Assembly (NCBI GenBank): GCA_965203435.1
Contig: CBDBCU010000008.1
Coordinates: 437,280-501,279 of the forward strand
DNA from: CBDBCU01 sp965203435
Lineage (GTDB): Bacteria; Chloroflexota; Dehalococcoidia; Lucifugimonadales; UBA3495
Direction of reading: 5' to 3'
Length of the DNA stretch: 64,000 nt
Part shown: one piece after another, positions 43,479 to 50,440 of the stretch
How the letters are laid out: each line of letters begins with the position of its first letter
How positions within the stretch are numbered: position 1 is the first letter of the stretch
Notes under the pieces: model-generated
What the model was told of the DNA's origin: nothing
Databases searched by the model: none
What the model saw: the letters and a program-made list of their open reading frames with translations, nothing else
Program-made: the position numbers and the translations under genes

Positions 43479-43805
43479 TCAGGAAATATACCCCTTTTCC
43501 CGGCCCCATTCCAGCCAGAGCTCGGTAATTTTCGGAATCCGGCCGGCGTATTCCCGGGGCACCGGGTTTTCGCCGCTGAGGGCGCGCAAGGCTGCGAACC
43601 AATGGCCGCCGCGCTCCTGCAACTCCCGCAGCACCAAGGGGATGGCCGCCGGCCCCATTCCGATGATTTCCTGATAGGCCGGGTGCGCCGCTATGGCCGT
43701 GCTGGAGGAGAGCGGGCCGGTTTCCCAGCGCCACTGGTCGGCCAGGGCGCGGAAACGGGTTTCCAAGGCAGTGGTGGGGGTGTCGATTTTAATTTGCTGC
43801 TGCAT
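43479..43805 (-). CDS. Small helical protein paired with DUF7689
   Basis: A 108-residue protein with HPAYQEIIGMGPAAIPLVLREL then HWFAALRALSGENPVPREYAG and a Trp-rich end (LWLEWGREKGYI). The GMGxxAIPLxLREL and ALRxxTGENP elements define a widespread, HEAT-like small family that often lies beside a DUF7689 gene. A toxin-antitoxin or two-part effector is possible; the evidence is only the arrangement. Confidence 0.6.
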   Translation of the reverse strand: MQQQIKIDTPTTALETRFRALADQWRWETGPLSSSTAIAAHPAYQEIIGMGPAAIPLVLRELQERGGHWFAALRALSGENPVPREYAGRIPKITELWLEWGREKGYIS

Positions 43806-43903
43806 AATTAAGTCAGTATAGCGCCCCGGAATGGAGGGGGCAACCGGTTTTGCGGGAAGTAGTGTAGAACTTGAAACCGCCCGGCAACTCCCGCCCCCTC
43901 TAC

Positions 43904-43932
43904 TTGCATTTCCCCCGGCCTTGCCCTATAAT
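43904..43932 (+). promoter_or_regulatory. Promoter of the structured leader and lipoprotein gene
   Basis: TTGCAT (43904-43909), 17 bases, TATAAT (43927-43932), in the same context as 25369-25397. Transcription would begin right at the first stem of the leader. Confidence 0.75.
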
Positions 43933-43939
43933 CCCCCGT

Positions 43940-44068
43940 GCCACAGCAGCCCTTAACGCCGGGAATACCCCCGGCGCATCCAGCATCCATAGGAACCCTC
44001 TATGTTGAGAGTGGGGGCCTCGCGCCCCCTTGTAAAGTTCCTATGGTGCAGAGCGCGGCTGCTGTGGC
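43940..44068 (+). ncRNA. Structured 129-nt leader RNA, unassigned
   Basis: A 12-base closing stem joins GCCACAGCAGCC (43940-43951) to its complement at 44057-44068. Inside are a hairpin at 43958-43974, a second stem CCATAGGAAC (43987-43996) with GTTCCTATGG (44037-44046), extended by GCA/TGC, and two apical hairpins (CTCT...AGAG, and GGGGGC...GCCCCC at 44013-44029). The element starts where transcription should start. The closed-stem, bulged layout recalls 6S RNA or a riboswitch, but I cannot match it to a known class. Confidence 0.55.
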
Positions 44069-44107
44069 GGTAGTCCCACTCTAAACTGGACGCAAGGGGG
44101 TTCTTTA

Positions 44108-45721
44108 ATGCCACGGTTGACCGTCCTTTTGGCCTTGTCCCTATTCCTCTTTTCCGCCCTGCTGCTGGCCTGCGGCGGCAGTTCCTCCCCGGCCGACCCG
44201 GCGGCCCCGGCCGCTACTGCGACCTCGACGCCCGTTCCCACGCCCACCCCGGTACCTATCAGCGTATCGGCCACGGAGCTGCGCCTGGCCTACGAGGGCA
44301 ACAAAGTCGCCGCGGATGCCAAGTATAAAGACCAGTGGGTGCTGGTTAGCGGTACGATTTCCAGCATTGCCGAGGCCGGCGGCGGCTACGATGTCAAATT
44401 GGAAACCGACGAATTTCTGTCGCTGACCGACATCGTTTGCAAAGTGGACGCCGACCTGGTTGATACCGTTCTGGCCTTGAATACCGGGCAGTATATCGCC
44501 ATCCACGGCATCCTAGAGGGCAAAGGCTTTTCCGACATCGTAGTGCAGAACTGCACGGTGCAGGACGCTCCCCAATCGGCCGCGCCGGCTCAAGAGGAGC
44601 CGGCCGCCGCCCTGACCGAACCGCCGGCCCAACCCACCGAACCGGCCCCGGAGCCTACCGCGCCGGCGGCGGCCGAAACTCCCGCGGCAATGCCGGCCGC
44701 TCCGGATCCTACGCCTACCCCCGAGCCTACGGCAACTCCCGAACCGACGCCCACGCCGGAACCGACGCCTACCCCTACGCCCTTGCCGCCAGGCTTCACT
44801 TTGGATAATGCGGTAGCGGCCGGCGGGGCCTTGAACGGGGCTGACGGAACGGAAATCCTGATTGCCGGCGTGCTGGAGGACGGCTGGGAGTTGATACAAG
44901 CCGAAGCATCCTATAACGATCCGCCGGGCGCGGGCAATCGTTTCTATATGCTTGCCCTGGCGGTGGGGTACGCCGGTGCCGGCCCGGCGGATGTCAGCTA
45001 CAGCGACTTCCTCTTGATTGGGGACAATCGGGTGGCTTATGACTATGACAACGACTGCGGCTCCATTCCTGACCGCCTCGATGTCGAGCTTTACCCCGGC
45101 GGCAAAGTTCGGGGCAACCTCTGCTTTGAGGTTGCCGCTGAGGATGGCAACTTTATCCTGATCCATCAGCCGGAATCCTGGGACGATGCCACCCGGCGTT
45201 TCCTGAGCATTTACCCGCTCAACCTCCGTGCCTTGGCCGATTTGTCGGTAACGATTCCCGAACCGGATCCGGCGGTGCTGGCAATGCCGGCCGGGATGAC
45301 TCTGGATAACCCGGCGGAAATTGGCGGCGCATTGCCCGGTTCTAACGGCGTGGAAACTGCGGTCGTTGCCATCAACGGCGACGCCTGGCCGCTGATCCAA
45401 GCCGAGGCTTCCTATAACGACCCGCCCCAAGCCGGCAACCGTTTCTATCTGGTCACCGTTGCGGTAACTAACGCCGGCGGCAGTGATTCCATAGAAGTGG
45501 ACGATGGCGATTTCCGCTTGATCGGCTCTAACCGGACGGTCTATAACTACGAGAGAGATTGCGGTACGATTCCCGACGAACTGGAGGGCGAGCTTTTCCC
45601 CGGCGGCAAAACCCAGGGCAACCTCTGCTTTGAGACGCCGCAATCCGAATCCGGCTTCATCTTGATTTACCAGCCGGATATTTTCGAAGTGGCATCCCGC
45701 CGTTTCCTGCGGCTGGAGTAA
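44108..45721 (+). CDS. Multidomain lipoprotein (OB-fold plus two DUF4352-like repeats)
   Basis: A 537-residue lipoprotein with lipobox LLACGG at about 20-25. Residues about 60-160 (VAADAKYKDQWVLVSGTISS to GKGFSDIVVQNC) look like a tRNA_anti-like OB-fold domain. A Thr/Pro-rich stalk (TPTPEPTATPEPTPTPEP) lies at about 190-225. Two related beta-rich domains follow (EASYNDPPGAGNRFYMLALAV; EASYNDPPQAGNRFYLVTVAV), each ending in CG-IPD and NLCFE motifs, resembling DUF4352. The signal peptide and promoter match the gene at 25473. Confidence 0.8.
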   Translation: MPRLTVLLALSLFLFSALLLACGGSSSPADPAAPAATATSTPVPTPTPVPISVSATELRLAYEGNKVAADAKYKDQWVLVSGTISSIAEAGGGYDVKLETDEFLSLTDIVCKVDADLVDTVLALNTGQYIAIHGILEGKGFSDIVVQNCTVQDAPQSAAPAQEEPAAALTEPPAQPTEPAPEPTAPAAAETPAAMPAAPDPTPTPEPTATPEPTPTPEPTPTPTPLPPGFTLDNAVAAGGALNGADGTEILIAGVLEDGWELIQAEASYNDPPGAGNRFYMLALAVGYAGAGPADVSYSDFLLIGDNRVAYDYDNDCGSIPDRLDVELYPGGKVRGNLCFEVAAEDGNFILIHQPESWDDATRRFLSIYPLNLRALADLSVTIPEPDPAVLAMPAGMTLDNPAEIGGALPGSNGVETAVVAINGDAWPLIQAEASYNDPPQAGNRFYLVTVAVTNAGGSDSIEVDDGDFRLIGSNRTVYNYERDCGTIPDELEGELFPGGKTQGNLCFETPQSESGFILIYQPDIFEVASRRFLRLE

Positions 45722-45798
45722 ATCTACTGGGGCCGGGGGATCGTTTCCCCCGGCCCTTATCCATATCCTGGCCCAACCTTAACCAAAGGAGTTAACCT

Positions 45799-46122
45799 AT
45801 GAAAATCGCGGCCTTGATTATCGGGATTTTCGGCTCGATGGCCGGGTTCATCGCCGCCATCATCGTCATTGTAGCAGGCGGCGTTTTCGAGGCTGTCGGC
45901 GTTGGCGGCGCGGAAATCGCCGGGCCCGGATTCTGGGGTATGGGGATGTCGGTGGTCGGGCTGGTAGGCGCGGCCTTGCCCATCGCCAAGCCCCGGATTG
46001 CCGCCGGGCTGATGGTCGTCTCCGCCGTGGGGGGCGCAATAGCCATATCCCTGTTCTATGTACCGGCGGCGGCAATGCTGCTGATAGCCGCCCTCCTCGC
46101 TTTCCTTGGGCGGAAGGGGTGA
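45799..46122 (+). CDS. Four-helix membrane protein (DUF4064-like), copy 2
   Basis: A 107-residue, four-helix protein (MKIAALIIGIFGSMAGFIAA, VVGLVGAALPIAKPRIAAGL). It is a paralogue of 26452-26796, and like it follows a TP-rich lipoprotein gene. AAAGGAG lies upstream. Topology suggests both ends inside. Function unknown. Confidence 0.7.
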   Translation: MKIAALIIGIFGSMAGFIAAIIVIVAGGVFEAVGVGGAEIAGPGFWGMGMSVVGLVGAALPIAKPRIAAGLMVVSAVGGAIAISLFYVPAAAMLLIAALLAFLGRKG

Positions 46123-46141
46123 GGGGTACAAACCATCCACC

Positions 46142-46927
46142 CTACTCCCCGCCGGCCCGCAAATCAGATTTGCGGAACAGGGCGTAGGCGGCGGCGATAA
46201 AGATAGCGGCGTAGGCGGCGGTTATCGGGATGTACCAGATCCGGGCGATAAGGTCGCTGTCGCCGCGCAAGCCCCGGGCCACGCCGCGGAGCGTCCAGGC
46301 GGTAAAATCGGCCAAGGGCCAATCCAAGGTTTCCCCCACAAAATCGACGACCGGATAGGCCAGAGCCTCAAAGGAAATCAATCCCAAACCCACGCCGATG
46401 GTGAAAGCGGTGGATTGCCGCCAATGGGCCAGCAACACGCCCAGGGCCAGATACAGCAGCCCGTTCTGAAAAGCGGCGGCGGTATCCAGCAGCCCATCCC
46501 GCCAATCGTTCCCATCGGCAAAGCCGGTCGACCAAACCAGGGCAAACAGGGCGGCCAGCAGGATGGCGGCCAAGTGCCAAGCCAGCAGCACCAGGGCGGC
46601 GGTCAGCATCTTGGCCGCCATAATCCGGCCGCGGGCTGCGCCCCGGGCCGCCAGGGTGCGGATATGGCCGCCGGACAATTCCCCGGCGTGCAGCAAGGCC
46701 GCCAATCCAATCGCCAGCAGCGGGGCCAACCCGCCGGAAATGTAGGGCAGGAGGGCAAAGTAGTTCAGTTCCCAACCCGGCGTCAGACCCTGGCCGTGCA
46801 GTAATGCCGCGGCGGCCAAGGCCGCCGGCAGGGTCAGCAGGGCCAGGATAGCGGACACCCGAAAGGCGGCGCGGCGGCTCAGCCGAAACCATTCCCAACG
46901 AATCCGGTTGAGCAGTTCGCCCGTCAT
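46142..46927 (-). CDS. ABC transporter permease
   Basis: A 261-residue membrane protein with six hydrophobic segments (the first near AILALLTLPAALAAAALL) and the layout of ABC-2 type permeases: a soluble loop after helix 2 (HAGELSGGHIRTLAARGAARG) and a final helix. Its ATG overlaps the ATPase stop by four bases (ATGA), so it is coupled to it. Together they form an export-type ABC-2 transporter; the cargo is unknown. Confidence 0.8.
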   Translation of the reverse strand: MTGELLNRIRWEWFRLSRRAAFRVSAILALLTLPAALAAAALLHGQGLTPGWELNYFALLPYISGGLAPLLAIGLAALLHAGELSGGHIRTLAARGAARGRIMAAKMLTAALVLLAWHLAAILLAALFALVWSTGFADGNDWRDGLLDTAAAFQNGLLYLALGVLLAHWRQSTAFTIGVGLGLISFEALAYPVVDFVGETLDWPLADFTAWTLRGVARGLRGDSDLIARIWYIPITAAYAAIFIAAAYALFRKSDLRAGGE

Positions 46928-47895
46928 TCCGCCATCCCCCGATTGTCGTCCACCGCCGCCAGGTAAATTTCCTCGAGGGTACCGGCAGCGGTCGGCCGCG
47001 CCGCCGGCTGCATGGCGGTGGGATAGATGGCAATTTCCGCCAAATCCCGGGCCGCTTGCCATCCGGAATCCTCCGGGGTGGATACCCGTAGCCAAGCCGG
47101 GTTAGCGGCATCAACTTCCGCCGTCCAGCCCTTTGTCTGCAAGTGGGTTACGGCCCGGGCGTTGTCGGTGGTGGATAAGGCTGTGGCCGGGCCGCCGGCG
47201 CCGGCCGCCGCCGCGCCGATTTCCCCTTGCGCCGCCAAGACGCCGCGATAGATGATGGCGTAGTGGTCGCAGGTGCGTTCCACTTCGTCCAGCAGGTGGC
47301 TGGACATTATTAGGGAACGGCCGGGGGCGCGGCCCAAATCCCGAATCAGTTCCCGCACTTCCACCCGGCCCTCCGGATCCAGGCCGTTGGTGGGTTCATC
47401 CAGCAGCAGCAACTCCGGGCTGCCCAACAGGGCGGCGGCGATGCCCAAGCGCTGTTTCATCCCGGTGGAACCTTGCCCAAAGGGACGCTCGGCCGCCGGG
47501 CCGGCCAATCCGACCTGTTCCAGCAGCCGCTCCACTTCCTCTGGGTCGGCGCGGCCGGCGTAGAGGCCCTGCAAGCAGCGCAGGTTGTCCCGGCCGGAGA
47601 GATGCGGCCACAGCAGGGGGCGGGAAATCAGGGCGCCGGTACGGGTCAAAGCCTGGCGATGATTGCTTTCAGCCAGCAGGGTAAAGCTGCCGGCGCTGGG
47701 GGCGATGAACCCGGCCAGGATGCTGAGCAGGGTGGTTTTGCCCGACCCGTTCGGCCCCAGCAGCCCCAGCACGGCCCCGGCCGGCAGGGCAAAGTTGACG
47801 CCGCTGAGGGCATTTACCCTACCGAACCGCCGGGATAAATCCCGGGTTATTACCGCCGGCGGCATAGCCGGCGCATTTGCGGATGATGGCGGCAT
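46924..47895 (-). CDS. ABC transporter ATP-binding protein
   Basis: A 323-residue ATPase. Walker A is GPNGSGKTT at about 49-57. The signature region is degenerate (GQGSTGMKQRLGIAAALLG stands where LSGGQ usually is, a common CcmA-type variant). Walker B is LLLLDEPTNGLDPEG, followed by the H-loop SSHLLDEVER. The ATG at 47895 lies six bases after a TATAAT box, so the mRNA is probably leaderless. It drives the permease encoded next. Confidence 0.88.
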   Translation of the reverse strand: MPPSSANAPAMPPAVITRDLSRRFGRVNALSGVNFALPAGAVLGLLGPNGSGKTTLLSILAGFIAPSAGSFTLLAESNHRQALTRTGALISRPLLWPHLSGRDNLRCLQGLYAGRADPEEVERLLEQVGLAGPAAERPFGQGSTGMKQRLGIAAALLGSPELLLLDEPTNGLDPEGRVEVRELIRDLGRAPGRSLIMSSHLLDEVERTCDHYAIIYRGVLAAQGEIGAAAAGAGGPATALSTTDNARAVTHLQTKGWTAEVDAANPAWLRVSTPEDSGWQAARDLAEIAIYPTAMQPAARPTAAGTLEEIYLAAVDDNRGMAE

Positions 47896-47901
47896 CAATG
47901 G

Positions 47902-47907
47902 ATTATA
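47902..47907 (-). promoter_or_regulatory. -10 box of the ABC transporter operon, leaderless
   Basis: TATAAT on the minus strand, with the ATG starting six bases on, where transcription should begin. There is no clear -35; R2 repeats lie upstream. Confidence 0.45.
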
Positions 47908-47929
47908 CCTTGCCGGGGCCTAATCCGGC

Positions 47930-48122
47930 CGTCCTTCAACAAGTTCAGGATGAGCGGGTTAGGCCCGGATGGACGGATTATATACCGGCGGCCGGCAATC
48001 CACCCATCTTAAACTGCGTTACCGGATGGGCGGGATTCTCCGGCGGCCGCTAATCCGCTCATCCTGAACTTGTTGAAGGACGACCGGCAATCCGCTCACC
48101 CTGAACTTGTTGAAGGACGGGC
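47930..48122. repeat. R2 repeat cluster
   Basis: Three R2 copies: one reverse (47932-47957) and two direct (48055-48082, 48092-48119). Nothing else is recognised between 47908 and 48138. Confidence 0.85.
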
Positions 48123-48138
48123 GGATTGGGCTAGCCGG

Positions 48139-48657
48139 CTAGCCCCGGGCCGGGGGCGGATAGTCGGCCAGGTAAAAAGGCTGGCCGTTCAGGTTAAGGG
48201 TGTCCTCGAACAAATCCGGGCGGGCAATGGACTGGCGGGCATAGCAGCCGTTGCGGGCATTCCGCACCAAGCCGGCCACCCGTTCCGGGGGCTCGGACGA
48301 CTCCAGGTCGTAGTGAATGACAATCTTGTCGGCCCGGGCCTGCACGGTTTGGGCCAGCACCGAACCCTGGGAGGATACGGAATAGCCGATGCGGGCCTGC
48401 ACCGGCCCCAGCTGGACTTTCATCATCTGAGCGTACCGCTCGAGCTGGGTCATCTCTCAAAAGAGGACGGATACGGCGAAGTAGGTCATCGGCGAGGGGG
48501 CGGTGTTGTCCCCCAGCGGCGGCCCTTCGTCGCAATGGATGGTAAAGCCGCGGGCCTCGGCCTGCTTTTTCATTCCGTCCAGGGTCATGGCGCTGCCCTC
48601 GATGGTAAAGGAACGGGAAATGCGGTCGCCATCCGGCGGGGATGCGGGCGTAGTCAT
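48139..48657 (-). CDS. OsmC-family peroxiredoxin, probable selenoprotein (Sec67, TGA at 48457-48459)
   Basis: The frame runs from ATG 48657 (after AAGGAGG) through an in-frame TGA to 48139, giving 172 residues. The upstream part has PSPMTYFAVSVLF and the downstream part starts EMTQLERYAQMM; together they match the OsmC SPxxYFLxxLxxCxxTQ motif, and the TGA stands at the peroxidatic Cys. The second OsmC Cys is present (ARNGCYARQ). Both halves stay in one frame, with no decay on either side. The mRNA after TGA folds into a short SECIS-like hairpin (48429-48441). The protein would reduce organic hydroperoxides using Sec. Selenocysteine is inferred. Confidence 0.85.
48429..48441 (-). promoter_or_regulatory. 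SECIS-like hairpin of the OsmC gene
   Basis: Beginning 16 bases after the TGA, GAGC pairs with GCUC around an apical GGUAC loop. The G-G-U start and the distance fit bacterial SECIS elements read by SelB. The stem is only four base pairs. Confidence 0.6.
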
Positions 48658-48734
48658 AAAAGCGCCTCCTTAAAAGTTGCCGGTGGGATGGGTGGGTGGA
48701 GTATAGCATAAAACTACCCCCTTTGACATTCCAT

Positions 48735-49075
48735 ACCCGGCTCCACAACCGTCATTCCCGCGTAAGCGGGAATCCCGAACGGTACTGTGACAGACAAGAC
48801 GGTTGCCGGCCGGGCATTTGGGGATTCCCGCTTACGCGGGAATGACGGTAGGGGGGCGGCGGGATGGGCAGTAGAAAGGCGGCGGAAAGGACGGTCGGGG
48901 GCGGCGGGAATGACGGTAAGGGATGGGACGACGGTTAGGGGGCGGGAATAACGGTAAGGGATGGGACGACGGTTAGGGGGCGGGAATAACGGTAAGGGAT
49001 GGGACGACGGTTAGTGGTGCGGGAATAACGGTAAGGGATGGGACGACGGTTAGGGGGCGGGAAGGACGGTAAGGG
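48735..49075. repeat. R1 pair and 38-bp tandem array
   Basis: An inverted R1 pair (48750-48778, 48822-48850) is followed by about four 38-39 base units starting at 48916, 48954, 48992 and 49031 (GTAAGGGATGGGACGACGGT). It separates the two selenoprotein genes. Confidence 0.85.
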
Positions 49076-49121
49076 GAAGTTGTCCGGTATAAGCCCTTGC
49101 CCGTAACCCGGGCCGCCCCCC

Positions 49122-49154
49122 CGGGTTGCAACCCGCCGCCTTTTCCGTTATAGT
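49122..49154 (+). promoter_or_regulatory. UGSC promoter with palindromic operator-like site
   Basis: TTGCAA (49126-49131), 17 bases, TATAGT (49149-49154). The -35 sits inside the perfect 14-base palindrome CGGGTTGCAACCCG (49122-49135), a likely regulator site. Confidence 0.7.
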
Positions 49155-49192
49155 AGCCGGCAGCAATATCTTACCGGGAGGTCAAGGCGATT

Positions 49193-49744
49193 ATGGTTGT
49201 CGCCCGCCGCGCCAATCCGACTATCCAGATTTTGGATCCCCGCCCCGAGGATACCCCGGAGGAGTTGGGGGTCAGTTCCCCTATGAGCAGCCTGGCCGGC
49301 AAGACCATCGGGCTGCTGGAAAACCGCAAGTATCACGCCGACGCCTTTTTGCTGGAACTGCAAAAGGTTCTGGAACAGGACTACGGAGCGCGGCAAGTGG
49401 TGTACGCAGCCAAGTTCACTTTCAGTATGCCCTGCGCCGAGGAAACGATTGACGCTCTGGTGGCGGAGTGCGATGCCGTGGTTCACGGCATTGCCGATTG
49501 AGGCTCCTGCACGGCGTGGGGTCTCCACGACACGGTCGTCACCGAAACCCGGGGCTTGCCCTCGGTCAGCGTCATCACCAGCACCTTTACCCGCGCCGCC
49601 CAGGCCCGGGCCCGCGCCCTGGGTATGCCCGGCGTGCGGATTGTCGTGTTGCCCAGCCCCTTGGCCTCCCGCACCGTGGCCGAAGTGCAGCAAATGGCCC
49701 ACGAATACGCCGCCGAAATAGTCGGCCATCTGACCCGGGATTAG
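49193..49744 (+). CDS. UGSC-family selenoprotein (Sec103, TGA at 49499-49501)
   Basis: A 183-residue protein if the in-frame TGA is read as selenocysteine. The residues around it are HGIAD-U-GSC-TAWGLHD, the UGSC signature by which this selenoprotein family is named. The N-terminal half (KTIGLLENRKYHADAF, DALVAECDAVV) and C-terminal half (SVSVITSTFTRAAQARARAL, PSPLASRTVAEVQ) each look like a continuing Rossmann-like fold in the same frame. A GGGAGG site precedes the ATG, and a SECIS-like hairpin lies at 49515-49529. Family members have unknown redox function. The next gene begins nine bases on. Confidence 0.92.
49515..49529 (+). promoter_or_regulatory. SECIS-like hairpin of the UGSC gene
   Basis: CGUGG pairs with CCACG around the loop GGUCU, beginning 14 bases after the TGA. 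The GGUCU sequence is the same as in the Escherichia coli fdhF SECIS loop recognised by SelB. Confidence 0.75.
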
Positions 49745-49753
49745 GAGAAAGCA

Positions 49754-50440
49754 ATGCAGACCCATATCGAGTACGCCCCCAGCTATGCCCTGCTGACGGT
49801 GGAATTGGCCGCCGGCGAAAGCGTCAAGGCGGAGCCGGGGGCGATGGTAGCCCAGCAGGGGGTAGCGTTGAAAACCAGCGGCGGCAGCGGCGGCGTTTTC
49901 GGCGGCCTGCGCCGGATGATGGGCGGCGAGTCCTTCGTCATCAACACCTTTACCGCCGAGCGCGGCGGCGGGCAGGTACACCTGGCCCCGGCCATTCCCG
50001 GCGACATCGGCGAGTTTCCCCTGGCTCCGGGCCGCAACCTCTTTATCCAATCCGGCTCCTTTCTGGCCTGCACCGAAAATGTGCAGACCGATTCCCAGTT
50101 TCAGGGTTTCCGCGGCTTTTTCAGTGGGGAAAGCCTGTTTTTCCTGCGCGCCTATACCGAACGGGACGCCGGGACGGTCTTTTACAACTCCTATGGGGCG
50201 GTCAAGCAACTGCCGGTTACGCCGGGCCAGGAATTGGTGGTGGACACCGGCCATCTGGTGGCCTTTACCGATGATGTGCAGTATTCCATTGGCAAGGTCG
50301 GCGGCCTGCGCTCGATGCTGCTGGGCGGCGAGGGTCTGGTGATGAAGTTTCAGGGCAGCGGCCAGGTCTGGGTGCAGACCCGCAGCCTCGCCGCTCTGGC
50401 CGGGAAAATCATCCCCTTCCTGCCTACCCGGGGGCAGTAA
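49754..50440 (+). CDS. TIGR00266/AIM24 family protein
   Basis: A 228-residue beta-rich protein of the AIM24-like TIGR00266 family. The signature MVAQQGVALKTSGGSGG lies near 31-47. FINTFTAERGGGQVHLAPAIPGDI and the repeated GSFLACTENV/GHLVAFTDDV follow. Homologues form trimers and have no settled function. It is the second gene of the UGSC operon (nine-base gap), and its TAA stop shares a base with the next ATG. Confidence 0.88.
   Translation: MQTHIEYAPSYALLTVELAAGESVKAEPGAMVAQQGVALKTSGGSGGVFGGLRRMMGGESFVINTFTAERGGGQVHLAPAIPGDIGEFPLAPGRNLFIQSGSFLACTENVQTDSQFQGFRGFFSGESLFFLRAYTERDAGTVFYNSYGAVKQLPVTPGQELVVDTGHLVAFTDDVQYSIGKVGGLRSMLLGGEGLVMKFQGSGQVWVQTRSLAALAGKIIPFLPTRGQ

Noticed and set aside
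43940..44068. Firm call as 6S RNA or a named riboswitch
   Set aside because: Shape is suggestive, but no class-specific conserved bases could be recognised by eye; left as unassigned.
48139..49744. Two pairs of separate small genes, or two pseudogenes by nonsense mutation
   Set aside because: In both cases the TGA lies in frame at a catalytic thiol position, flanks are unmutated and a SECIS-like hairpin follows.
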